The notes under the pieces: model-generated
The model's input: only the letters and a program-made list of their open reading frames with translations
Told to the model about the DNA's origin: nothing
The model's database searches: none
DNA from: Loktanella sp. 3ANDIMAR09
Lineage (GTDB): Bacteria > Pseudomonadota > Alphaproteobacteria > Rhodobacterales > Rhodobacteraceae
Length of the DNA stretch: 64,000 bases
Direction of reading: 5' to 3'
Assembly (NCBI RefSeq): GCF_001420005.1
Contig: NZ_LJAK01000001.1
Coordinates: forward strand, 487,428 to 551,427
In this document: in pieces, positions 56,405 to 64,000 of the stretch
How the letters are laid out: each line of letters begins with the position of its first letter
How positions within the stretch are numbered: position 1 is the first letter of the stretch
Position numbers and translations under genes: made by a program

Positions 56405-57256
56405 ATGAAACAGGATGTGTTCGATACGGAAAATCTGGACAGGTTGTCGTGTCGATATGGCATGTCGCGGCTGCAATGCCGCGGCCCGCAACGCAGTCTG
56501 GACGGGGATTACATCGCATTCGTGGGCGGGACGGAAACCTATGGCAAACTGATAGACCAGCCATTCCCGGTCCGTGTGGAACATCGTTTAGGCATGACCT
56601 GTGTGAATTTCGGATCTGTCAACGCGGGTGTTGATGCCTTTGTCAACGATCCGACGGTCATGCGGGCGTGCGCACAGGCGCGGATGACGGTCGTTCAGGT
56701 GATGGGTGCCAATTACCTGTCCAACCGTTTCTATTCGGTCCATCCGCGCCGAAATGACCGGTTCTTGCGGGCGTCCACCGTCTTGCAGGCCATCTATCCA
56801 GAGGTGGATTTTTCGAATTTCACCTTTACGCGGCACATGTTGGGTGACTTGCTGGACAAATGCGCCGACCGATTTGACATCGTCGTCAGCGAACTGCGTG
56901 CGGCCTGGGTGGCCCGCATGCAAAGTCTGCTGGGACAAATCGGACCGAATGCGGTCCTGCTGTGGTTTTCGACCGAAACGCCGGACGACACGCCCTGGCA
57001 GGATCGGTCCGCCTTGCTGAGTGCGGAACCGTTGTTCGTGAACGCTACCATGATCGACGCCTTGCGTCCGCTGGTGCGCGATCTGGTGGTTGTCCAGCCG
57101 CCGCGCCGCGGGGGGCCTGTCGGAATGCGTGGCATGTTTTTCTCGGCTCAACAGCGGCAGGCGGTGTCGGAACTGATGGGCCCGTCTGCCCATGCGGATG
57201 CAACCGTTGCACTGACACAAAAACTGGGGGCCTTGCTGGGCGATACCGCCACATGA
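56405..57256 (+). CDS. DUF6473-like protein of unknown function
   Basis: The 283-residue soluble protein has no signal peptide or membrane helix. It shows GGTETYGKLIDQPFPVRVE, FGSVNAGVDAF and VMGANYLSNRFYSVHPRRNDRF, a pattern I associate with DUF6473, seen mainly in marine Rhodobacteraceae and often near sulfotransferase-like genes. The function is not known. An ATG at 56378 would add nine residues. It sits between hbd and etfA on the opposite strand, so it does not belong to their operon. Confidence 0.7.
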   Translation: MKQDVFDTENLDRLSCRYGMSRLQCRGPQRSLDGDYIAFVGGTETYGKLIDQPFPVRVEHRLGMTCVNFGSVNAGVDAFVNDPTVMRACAQARMTVVQVMGANYLSNRFYSVHPRRNDRFLRASTVLQAIYPEVDFSNFTFTRHMLGDLLDKCADRFDIVVSELRAAWVARMQSLLGQIGPNAVLLWFSTETPDDTPWQDRSALLSAEPLFVNATMIDALRPLVRDLVVVQPPRRGGPVGMRGMFFSAQQRQAVSELMGPSAHADATVALTQKLGALLGDTAT

Positions 57257-57286
57257 AAAAGGGGCGCACCGTTTCCGGCACGCCCC
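57256..57286 (-). terminator. intrinsic terminator of etfBA
   Basis: On the minus strand GGGGCGTGCCG, loop GAAA, CGGTGCGCCCC (11 pairs, two G-U), then TTTTT. It lies 24 bases after the etfA stop and reaches the stop codon of the convergent DUF6473 gene. Confidence 0.88.
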
Positions 57287-57310
57287 CTTGGGACACTTAT
57301 GGCGGTGAAC

Positions 57311-58237
57311 CTACAATTTGCCGGTCAACTCGGGCACGGCGTCAAACAGATCCGCGACAAGTCCGTAGTCGGCAACCTGAAAGATCGGTGCTTCTTCGTC
57401 CTTGTTGATCGCCACGATGATCTTGCTGTCCTTCATACCGGCAAGGTGCTGGATCGCGCCGGAAATGCCGACAGCAACATACAGATCAGGTGCCACGACC
57501 TTGCCTGTCTGACCAACCTGCCAGTCGTTCGGCGCGTAGCCGGAATCAACCGCCGCGCGCGATGCGCCAACGGCGGCACCCAACGTGTCGGCCAGTTTCT
57601 CGATCATGGCAAAGTCTTCTTCGGACCCGACGCCACGGCCGCCGGACACAACGATGCCGGCGCTGGTCAGTTCGGGGCGGTCACTTTCCGCGACCTTGTC
57701 CTCGATCCATGCCGACAGGTCGGATGCGTTTGCACCGTCGATGTTTTCAACGGCTGCGGACCCACCCATGCCGGCGGCGTCGAATCCGGCAGTGCGGATC
57801 GTCATGACCTTTTTGGCATCAGTGGATTTCACGGTCTGCACGGCGTTGCCCGCATAGATCGGACGTTCGAACGTGTCGGCGTCAACCACGCCAGTCACCT
57901 CGGAAATGATCTGCACGTCCAGCAGGGCCGCCACACGTGGCATGACGTTTTTCGCATCCGTTGTGCCCGGTGCGGCGATATGGCTGTAGTCGGCGGCCAA
58001 TTTCACGATCAGGTCCGCAGTCGGTTCCGCCAGACGGTGACCAAGTGCTGCATCCTCGGCGCAGAGCACGCGGGCCACGCCGTCGATCTTGGCAGCATCA
58101 GCGGCGGCGGCACTGGCAGAGGCACCAGCGCACAGCACGGTCACATCGCCCAGACCAGCGACAGCGGACACGGCCTTGCCGGTCGCATCAACGTTCAGTG
58201 CACCATCGGTCACTTCGGCAATCAGAAGAACAGCCAT
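57311..58237 (-). CDS. etfA: electron transfer flavoprotein alpha subunit
   Basis: ETF takes electrons from acyl-CoA dehydrogenases (such as the mcd product) to ETF-ubiquinone oxidoreductase. The 308-residue protein has the C-terminal FAD-binding domain ([52 protein letters not shown]). Its start overlaps the etfB stop by one base. Confidence 0.97.
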   Translation of the reverse strand: MAVLLIAEVTDGALNVDATGKAVSAVAGLGDVTVLCAGASASAAAADAAKIDGVARVLCAEDAALGHRLAEPTADLIVKLAADYSHIAAPGTTDAKNVMPRVAALLDVQIISEVTGVVDADTFERPIYAGNAVQTVKSTDAKKVMTIRTAGFDAAGMGGSAAVENIDGANASDLSAWIEDKVAESDRPELTSAGIVVSGGRGVGSEEDFAMIEKLADTLGAAVGASRAAVDSGYAPNDWQVGQTGKVVAPDLYVAVGISGAIQHLAGMKDSKIIVAINKDEEAPIFQVADYGLVADLFDAVPELTGKL

Positions 58238-58995
58238 TACACAGCCCCCGCTTCTTTGAGTTTCTCGACAAGTTCATCGACAGACTTCACCATGATCCCG
58301 GCTGCACGTTCCGCGGGTTCGGTGGTCTTGATGATTTCCAGACGCGGGCTGACGTCGACGCCGTAGTCTGCAGGCGTCTTTTCATCCAGAGGCTTTTTCT
58401 TGGCCTTCATGATGTTCGGCAGCGACGCATAGCGCGGTTCGTTCAGGCGCAGATCGACAGTCACGATCGTCGGCATCTTGACCTTGATGGTCTGCAATCC
58501 GCCATCGACCTCACGCGTGACGGTCGCATGATCGCCGTCAACATCGACCTTGGACGCAAAGGTCGCCTGCGACCAGCCCAAGAGCGCCGCCAGCATCTGA
58601 CCCGTCGCGTTCATGTCGTTGTCGATCGCCTGCTTGCCGCACAGCACAAGGCCGGGCTGCTCTTCGTCGACGATCCCCTTGAGGATCTTGGCGACAGCCA
58701 GCGGTTCGATGTCGTTGTGCACATCGTCAGAGGCAAGCACGAGGATCGCACGATCAGCACCCATTGCGAGCGCGGTGCGCAGCGTCTCTTGGCACTGCTT
58801 GACGCCGATGGATACGGCGACGACTTCTTCGACCTTGCCCGCCTCGCGCAGACGGATCGCCTCTTCGACGGCGATCTCATCGAACGGGTTCATCGACATT
58901 TTGACGTTGGCCAGATCGACACCCGAACCGTCCGCCTTGACGCGGACCTTTACGTTATAGTCGATGACGCGTTTGACCGGTACCAGCACCTTCAT
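58237..58995 (-). CDS. etfB: electron transfer flavoprotein beta subunit
   Basis: The 252-residue partner of EtfA binds AMP. It begins [20 protein letters not shown] and has the ETF-beta signature region ([40 protein letters not shown]). GGGAG precedes the ATG. A 22-base palindrome lies just upstream and is a likely operator. Confidence 0.97.
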   Translation of the reverse strand: MKVLVPVKRVIDYNVKVRVKADGSGVDLANVKMSMNPFDEIAVEEAIRLREAGKVEEVVAVSIGVKQCQETLRTALAMGADRAILVLASDDVHNDIEPLAVAKILKGIVDEEQPGLVLCGKQAIDNDMNATGQMLAALLGWSQATFASKVDVDGDHATVTREVDGGLQTIKVKMPTIVTVDLRLNEPRYASLPNIMKAKKKPLDEKTPADYGVDVSPRLEIIKTTEPAERAAGIMVKSVDELVEKLKEAGAV

Positions 58996-59017
58996 CGCGG
59001 CTCACTCCCATGCAATT

Positions 59018-59039
59018 TTATCTCGCACCTTTGAGATAA
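59018..59039. promoter_or_regulatory. palindrome upstream of etfB
   Basis: TTATCTC-N8-GAGATAA, perfect seven-base arms, 22 bases before the etfB start codon. It could be an operator for a fatty-acid or acyl-CoA responsive regulator, or a hairpin in the leader; none is identified in the window. Confidence 0.55.
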
Positions 59040-59136
59040 CGACAGGGCGCAAATTACAATAGGACAAAGCGCCGTTTCCGGGTTTCGGACGCGACGTTGT
59101 TTACGCGCACGTCAACGGATGCGGGCGTTTGCGGTC

Positions 59137-59709
59137 TTAGCGGTTTGCGCCTGGCACCCACAAAACGTCGTCGCGGCCGTCGTCGTTGGCAATGCGGCTG
59201 GCCTGGAAAAACCAGTCCGACAGCCGGTTGAGGTATTTGGTGGCGGCGGGATTCACGTCCTCGGCCGCGGCCAGTTCGACGCACAGACGTTCGGCGCGGC
59301 GGCTGACGGTCCGGCACAGATGCAGATGCGCCGACAGGGCCGACCCACCCGGCAGGACAAAACTGCGCAGCGGTTCGACCGCTTGGGTCATCGCGTCGAT
59401 TTCCTGTTCCAGACGGTCGACCTGCGCATCGCTCATGCGCAGCGGCGGGTATTCCGCATCCGCGTCCTTGGCCATGTCCGGGCGGCACAGGTCAGCGCCC
59501 AGGTCGAACAGGTCGTTCTGGATGCGCGCCAGCTGCGCGTCGACATCGCCGGTGGCATGCAGGCGGGCCATCCCGACGGTGGCGTTCACCTCGTCCACGG
59601 TGCCGTAGGCGTTGACGCGATCCGCGTATTTCGGAACGCGTGTGCCATTGCCCAACGCAGTGTCACCCTTGTCGCCGGTGCGGGTATAGATCTTGTTCAA
59701 TACAACCAT
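59137..59709 (-). CDS. cob(I)alamin adenosyltransferase, PduO type
   Basis: It makes adenosylcobalamin, the cofactor of the acyl-CoA mutases of the ethylmalonyl-CoA pathway. The 190-residue protein has the ATP-binding start IYTRTGDKGDTALGNGTRV, DELNATVG-like DEVNATVGMARLHA, and the C-terminal LCRTVSRRAERLCVELA and LNRLSDWFFQASR. It lies two bases after the small two-helix protein gene. Confidence 0.93.
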   Translation of the reverse strand: MVVLNKIYTRTGDKGDTALGNGTRVPKYADRVNAYGTVDEVNATVGMARLHATGDVDAQLARIQNDLFDLGADLCRPDMAKDADAEYPPLRMSDAQVDRLEQEIDAMTQAVEPLRSFVLPGGSALSAHLHLCRTVSRRAERLCVELAAAEDVNPAATKYLNRLSDWFFQASRIANDDGRDDVLWVPGANR

Positions 59710-59711
59710 GT

Positions 59712-59915
59712 TCAGTTGCCTCCACGCAGAAATACGAACAGCAGAATCAGCAAGACGGCGACGAATTGTGCGCCGATCCGCCAGCGCATGATCTTGTTCG
59801 CGTTGCGTCGGTTGAATTCGCCGCCCTTGCCAAAGGACCCGACGCCCAGAATCAAGATGCCCAGCACGATCAGACAGGCGAGGGCTGCGAGAAGAAAGAG
59901 GGGGTCACTGGCCAT
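59712..59915 (-). CDS. twin transmembrane helix small protein (HIG1-like)
   Basis: The 67-residue product has two helices (about 6-27 and 47-63) around a basic loop (KGGEFNRRNANKIMRWRIG), the layout of HIG1-domain proteins that in mitochondria bind respiratory complexes. The family is common in alphaproteobacteria. It is co-transcribed with the adenosyltransferase gene. Confidence 0.88.
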   Translation of the reverse strand: MASDPLFLLAALACLIVLGILILGVGSFGKGGEFNRRNANKIMRWRIGAQFVAVLLILLFVFLRGGN

Positions 59916-59972
59916 GGGCGCTCCTATCGTTGTAGGCGGGACATAGCAGGCACATCGTCAAAGACCAGCGGA

Positions 59973-60797
59973 TCATCCGCGCGAAATCACCGCATCCAGC
60001 CACCGCGTAGACAGCATGCGGCGCGCGATGCCTGCAAAGTAGGTCGGCGTTGTCACGTAATAGCGTGGTTTCGGGCGCGAATGTTCAAGCGCGTGGCGCA
60101 GCTTGGCGGTCACGGCGCTAGCGGGCAGTTGGAACGTGTCGGCACCGTCGTGGTACAACCGCTGTTTGAGTGCGTCGTACTGCGTCCGGCGTGCCGAATT
60201 TTCGGTATCGAACCAACGCTCAAAGTGCGGGATCGCGTTCTCACGGATGCGGCTGGCGATCGGCCCGGGTTCCAGCAGGATAACCTTGATCGGGGTATCA
60301 GCCATTTCCAGCCGCAGCACGTCGGTCAGCCCCTCCAGCGCGAATTTCGTGGCGACATAGGCACCGCGCCATTTCATGCCCACCAGCCCCAGAACAGACG
60401 AACAGTTTACGATGCGGCCATGTCCCTGCGCCCGCATGACCGGGATGACCTGCACGGTCAGGTCGTGCACGCCAAACAGATTGGTCTGGAAAATCGCCTC
60501 CAGCCCGCCGCGCGGCAAATCCTCGACAGCACCGGGGCAGGCAAAGGCGCCGTTGTTGTACAGCGCATCCAGCGTACCGCCGGTGGCGTCCAGCACCGCG
60601 GCCAGTCCGTCGCGGATGGTCTGCGGATCGGCATAGTCGATCAACGGTGCGTCAAAACCCATGCCGCGCAACCGGTCGCAATCGGATTGTTTGCGGCACG
60701 ATGCAAACACACGCCAGCCTGCGTCGCGCAGGCCAATCGCAGCGTCGTAGCCAATGCCGGACGAACAGCCTGTGATGAGGACGGTTTTTTGCGTCAT
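59973..60797 (-). CDS. short-chain dehydrogenase/reductase
   Basis: The 274-residue enzyme has the NAD(P) motif TGCSSGIG (9-16), NNGAF (NNAG variant, near 82), catalytic Ser in NCSSVLGLVG and YVATK (Tyr near 146). It resembles retinol-dehydrogenase-like SDRs. Substrate unknown. The ATG at 60797 is chosen; the frame is open to 60908 without similarity. Confidence 0.9.
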   Translation of the reverse strand: MTQKTVLITGCSSGIGYDAAIGLRDAGWRVFASCRKQSDCDRLRGMGFDAPLIDYADPQTIRDGLAAVLDATGGTLDALYNNGAFACPGAVEDLPRGGLEAIFQTNLFGVHDLTVQVIPVMRAQGHGRIVNCSSVLGLVGMKWRGAYVATKFALEGLTDVLRLEMADTPIKVILLEPGPIASRIRENAIPHFERWFDTENSARRTQYDALKQRLYHDGADTFQLPASAVTAKLRHALEHSRPKPRYYVTTPTYFAGIARRMLSTRWLDAVISRG

Positions 60798-60835
60798 GCC
60801 GCTTGATGCCGGGACAACAGCCCCGGCGCAAGGGG

Positions 60836-61396
60836 TCAGCCGGTTGTCAGCAGGCGTTCGGCCATCCAGCCTGTCTGACCGGTGCCCGGAATATAGACCC
60901 GCACCCATCCGGTGCCGTCGCTGTCCATGATTTCCGCCTGCGTGCCCTGCGGCAGCGTGTCGATCACGTCAAAGGCCGTGCTGGGGCCGGACCGCATGTT
61001 CACGGCGCGCGCTGCCACCTCGCGGATCGGGTTGATCGTGCCAAGATCGGCACCCCCCGTCCCTGACAGGGACGCAAAGGTAGGCTGCGTGTCGATGCCG
61101 ATGACCTCGGTCGTGCTGCCTGTCGATGGCGTGGCCACGGGCAGGGTTGCGGCCTCTTGCTGGGATGCGGTGACCGGTTGTGCGGCGACCTGTGTCAGTT
61201 CGGCGGTGTCGGCGCGGGTGGGTTGTTCCGGCAGATCCGGTGCGGGCGCCACGGCGACGGTCTGGGTGTCTGGCGCTGCCGTCTGGACTGCGGGGGCCTG
61301 CGCGATCCGTTCCTCGGGCACAAAGTCCGCGCCACCCGACAGTTCGTAGAACGCGAATGCGAGTATGGCAAAGGTGCCGATGATGAATTTGCCCAT
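60836..61396 (-). CDS. membrane-anchored SH3-domain protein
   Basis: The 186-residue protein has one N-terminal helix (about 3-17), a Pro/Ala/Thr-rich linker of about 100 residues and a bacterial SH3 domain (AVNMRSGPSTAFDVIDTLPQGT, GWVRVYIPGTGQTGWMAERLL). It probably sits in the periplasm near peptidoglycan. GGGGGG precedes the ATG. Its start is divergent from parC. Confidence 0.88.
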   Translation of the reverse strand: MGKFIIGTFAILAFAFYELSGGADFVPEERIAQAPAVQTAAPDTQTVAVAPAPDLPEQPTRADTAELTQVAAQPVTASQQEAATLPVATPSTGSTTEVIGIDTQPTFASLSGTGGADLGTINPIREVAARAVNMRSGPSTAFDVIDTLPQGTQAEIMDSDGTGWVRVYIPGTGQTGWMAERLLTTG

Positions 61397-61538
61397 GAGG
61401 CCCCCCGGTCGAATCGATCTTTGGCAGTTGCAGTCCAAACACCATATCGTGATTCTTTGTTCCCGGTCGTCAGAAAATGCGCCCATGCTGCGCTTGCGTT
61501 GCCTTTACGCACCGCTGCGGCTTCGCTAGACCGTCGCC

Positions 61539-63881
61539 ATGACAGACCCCACCGATGACACGCTTGGCCCGAATGATGTGACGGAAACGCTGCGGAGCGC
61601 CATTGGCGACCGCTATCTGACCTATGCGCTGTCCACGATCATGCATCGCGCCTTGCCGGATGCGCGCGACGGTCTGAAACCCGTGCACCGCCGCATCCTG
61701 TATGCGATGCGCGAATTGCGATTGTCCGCTACGGGCGGTTTCCGCAAGTCGGCCAAGATTTCGGGCGATGTGATGGGTAACTATCACCCCCACGGCGACG
61801 CTGCGATCTATGACGCGATGGCGCGTCTGGCGCAGGATTTCAACGTCCGCTACCCGCTGGTGGACGGCCAGGGCAATTTCGGCAACATCGACGGCGATAA
61901 CCCCGCTGCCGCCCGTTATACAGAGGCGCGGATGACAGCCGCAGCCGAGGCCCTGATGGAAGGGCTGGCTGAAAACGCGGTGGATTACCGCCCGAACTAT
62001 GACGGCACGCTCGAGGAACCGGTCGTGTTCCCCGCGGCCTTTCCGAACCTGCTGGCAAACGGATCGTCCGGGATTGCCGTCGGCATGGCGACAAACATCC
62101 CGCCGCATAACCTGCATGAATTGATCGACGCCTGCCTGCATCTGATCAAATCGCCCAACGCAGGCGACGACACCCTGCTGCAATATATTCCGGGTCCGGA
62201 TTTTCCGACGGGTGGCGTGATCGTCGAATCGTCCGAAAATATCGCCAATGCCTATCGCACCGGGCGCGGGTCGATCCGCCTGCGCGCCCGCCACGAGGTC
62301 GAGGACCTGGGCCGCGGGCAATGGCAGATCGTCGTCACGGAAATCCCTTATCAGGTTCAGAAATCCAAGCTGATCGAAAAGCTGGCCGAGATCATCCAGA
62401 CCAAAAAGGTCCCCTTGCTGGCCGATGTGCGCGACGAATCCGCCGATGACGTGCGTATCGTGCTGGAACCGCGTGCGAAAACGGTCGATCCCGACATGCT
62501 GATGGGCATGCTGTTCCGCAATTCCGATCTGGAAACGCGATTCAGCCTGAACATGAACGTGCTGATCGACGGCCTGACGCCCAAGGTATGCAGCGTCAAG
62601 GAGGTGCTGCGTGCATTCCTCGATCACCGTCAGGATGTGTTGCTGCGCCGGTCCCGGCACCGGCTGGCCAAGATCGACCACCGGCTTGAGGTGCTCGAAG
62701 GTTTCATCATCGCGTTCCTTAATCTGGACCGCGTGATCGACATCATCCGCTACGATGACGACCCCAAACGCGCCTTGATGGCCGAGGATTGGGCGCAGAG
62801 CCATGTCAGGGCGACTGACGAAAAAGACTATGTCTCGCCGCTGGTTGCGGGTGCTGACCCCGAGGTCAGCCTGTCCGAAGTGCAGGCCGAAGCCATTCTG
62901 AACATGCGGCTGCGCAGCTTGCGCCGCCTCGAAGAGCTGGAACTGATCGCCGAACGCGACGCCTTGATGGAGGAACGTGCCGGGATCGAGGATCTGCTGG
63001 AGGACGAGGGCCTGCAGTGGAAACGTATCGCCGAACAACTGCGCGAAACCCGCAAGCAATTCGGCAAGGACAGCCCCGGCGGCGCGCGGCGCACTACATT
63101 CGGCGAGGCTGGAGAGGTCGCAGACGTCCCGATCGAGGCGATGATCGCGCGCGAACCGATCACCGTCGTCTGTTCGCAGATGGGCTGGATCCGCGCCATG
63201 ACGGGTCACGTCGCGCTGGACAAGGAGCTCAAGTTCAAGGACGGCGACGGGCCGCGTTTTGCGTTCCACGCCGAGACAACCGACCGGCTGCTGGTCTTTG
63301 GTTCGCTTGGGCGGATCTATACCTTGCAGGCCAGCCAGCTACCGGGCGGGCGCGGTATGGGCGAACCCCTGCGCCTGATGATCGACCTGCCCAACGATGC
63401 CGCAATCATCGATATTCTCGTGCATCGTCCGGGCGAAAAACTGCTCGTTGCCTCGACCGAAGGTGACGGTTTTGTCGTGCCGGAAAACGACGTGATCGCG
63501 CAGACCCGCGCTGGCAAACAGGTGCTGAACGTCAAGGAAGGTGCGGCCAAGGTCATTCGCCGCGTTCAGGGCGATACTGTTGCCGTGGTATCCGAGAACG
63601 GTCGCTTCCTTGCGTTCCCGCTGGCAGATCTGCCGGAAATGGGGCGCGGTAAAGGCGTGCGGTTGCAGAAATACAAACGGGTGTTCGGCAAGCAGGGCAC
63701 GCTGGAACTGGACGGCGGTCTGGGTGATGTCACGACCTTTGACTGGGACAAGGGGTTGTCGTGGACGATGGGCGGCGGGAAAACCCGGACCCAAGAGGAT
63801 ATGTCCGAATGGAAGGCCGCACGCGGCAGCGTCGGCAAGCGGGCACCACACGGTTTTCCCAAATCCAACCGGTTCGACTAG
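61539..63881 (+). CDS. parC: DNA topoisomerase IV subunit A
   Basis: ParC separates daughter chromosomes together with ParE. The 780-residue protein opens with [27 protein letters not shown], has the nucleophile Tyr127 (ARYTEARMT) and a C-terminal beta-pinwheel domain. It lacks the GyrA box, so it is ParC, not GyrA. parE is not adjacent. Confidence 0.96.
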   Translation: MTDPTDDTLGPNDVTETLRSAIGDRYLTYALSTIMHRALPDARDGLKPVHRRILYAMRELRLSATGGFRKSAKISGDVMGNYHPHGDAAIYDAMARLAQDFNVRYPLVDGQGNFGNIDGDNPAAARYTEARMTAAAEALMEGLAENAVDYRPNYDGTLEEPVVFPAAFPNLLANGSSGIAVGMATNIPPHNLHELIDACLHLIKSPNAGDDTLLQYIPGPDFPTGGVIVESSENIANAYRTGRGSIRLRARHEVEDLGRGQWQIVVTEIPYQVQKSKLIEKLAEIIQTKKVPLLADVRDESADDVRIVLEPRAKTVDPDMLMGMLFRNSDLETRFSLNMNVLIDGLTPKVCSVKEVLRAFLDHRQDVLLRRSRHRLAKIDHRLEVLEGFIIAFLNLDRVIDIIRYDDDPKRALMAEDWAQSHVRATDEKDYVSPLVAGADPEVSLSEVQAEAILNMRLRSLRRLEELELIAERDALMEERAGIEDLLEDEGLQWKRIAEQLRETRKQFGKDSPGGARRTTFGEAGEVADVPIEAMIAREPITVVCSQMGWIRAMTGHVALDKELKFKDGDGPRFAFHAETTDRLLVFGSLGRIYTLQASQLPGGRGMGEPLRLMIDLPNDAAIIDILVHRPGEKLLVASTEGDGFVVPENDVIAQTRAGKQVLNVKEGAAKVIRRVQGDTVAVVSENGRFLAFPLADLPEMGRGKGVRLQKYKRVFGKQGTLELDGGLGDVTTFDWDKGLSWTMGGGKTRTQEDMSEWKAARGSVGKRAPHGFPKSNRFD

Positions 63882-64000
63882 CACGGACCTGGTTCAGGTC
63901 TGTGGGGAAACCTGCGCTTGATTTCCCCTGCGATCCACAATACATCGCCCGCGATGTTCAAAACGGGCCAGCAGCGGCCCCGTAAATCAAAAGGTGCCCG
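63878..64000 (-). other. unassigned right edge with an open minus-strand frame
   Basis: The 119 bases after parC hold no recognisable gene. On the minus strand a frame is open from the window edge to a TAG at 63878, ending [19 protein letters not shown]. It could be the C-terminus of a gene mostly outside the window, but it overlaps the parC stop and matches no family I know. A GACCTG-GTT-CAGGTC repeat just after parC is too short for a confident terminator. Confidence 0.2.

Noticed and set aside
61470..63269. 599-codon open frame antisense to parC
   Set aside because: Same reason: parC is complete and conserved on the other strand; the antisense frame has no domain and no start signal.
1..64000. 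CRISPR array, insertion sequence, prophage or integrative element
   Set aside because: No regularly spaced repeats, transposase, integrase, phage proteins or att-like duplication at the tRNA-Lys gene were seen.

Overview
The window is a compact, GC-rich stretch of chromosome from an alphaproteobacterium, most likely the family Rhodobacteraceae (Roseobacter group). The evidence is the protein families and their order: Rieske/cytochrome b, CoQ9 and DUF1491 proteins; an rpoZ-rsh-DUF2062-pdxJ-acpS-lepB-rnc-era-recO run; pckA-chvI-chvG-hprK-rapZ-EIIA-HPr; a nepR/ecfG/phyR general stress response locus; and methylsuccinyl-CoA dehydrogenase of the ethylmalonyl-CoA pathway. No transposase, integrase, phage gene, CRISPR array or plasmid gene was seen. 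Genes abut or overlap by 1-11 bases in many places, and no gene-free stretch exceeds 300 bases.

Layout. 1-4.1 kb (mostly minus strand): the end of a cytochrome bc1 operon (petA, petB cut by the window edge), a glutathione S-transferase-like gene, mtaB and dapF, then tRNA-Lys(UUU). 4.2-15.8 kb: a myo-inositol module made of a LacI-type repressor, a pair of palindromic operators, inositol dehydrogenase, an ABC importer (binding protein, permease, ATPase), iolC fused to its aldolase-like domain, iolD, iolE, iolB and a hydroxypyruvate-isomerase-like TIM barrel. Two strong intergenic hairpins punctuate the operon. 15.9-19.5 kb: pheT, a YtoQ protein, mscL and its terminator.

19.5-23.1 kb is the general stress response (GSR) locus: a 50-residue membrane protein, a sensor kinase with a degraded ATPase domain, the ECF sigma factor EcfG, its anti-sigma factor NepR and, divergently, the anti-anti-sigma response regulator PhyR. 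EcfG-type promoter sequences (GGAAC-N16/17-CGTT) lie on both strands between nepR and phyR. Similar sequences stand before mscS, the DUF2945/topoisomerase IB pair, the 50-residue protein and a DUF421 gene, suggesting a local regulon. 23.1-35.4 kb: Lrp regulator and alanine dehydrogenase, MscS and DUF2254, topoisomerase IB, a Crp/Fnr regulator, rpsU, coq9, quinone reductase, a TRIC-like channel, rnhA, a cupin, ispH and a NYN-domain protein.

35.4-45 kb: a long plus-strand housekeeping run (folK, rpoZ, rsh, DUF2062, pdxJ, deaminase, acpS, lepB, rnc, era, DUF1491, recO, DUF421). 45-56.3 kb: methylsuccinyl-CoA dehydrogenase, a TauE/SafE exporter, a DUF3859 protein whose start codon sits in the apparent pckA terminator, pckA, ChvI/ChvG, the regulatory PTS group (hprK, rapZ, EIIA, HPr), an acyltransferase and 3-hydroxybutyryl-CoA dehydrogenase. 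56.3-64 kb: a DUF6473 protein, etfAB, a PduO-type cobalamin adenosyltransferase, a small two-helix membrane protein, an SDR, an SH3 protein and parC.

No clearly new multi-gene system is visible. The strongest candidates for new biology are the GSR locus with its degraded kinase and small membrane protein, the terminator/start-codon overlap after pckA, and a diaminopimelate epimerase with Ser in place of a catalytic Cys. All promoter and operator calls are from reading the sequence by eye.
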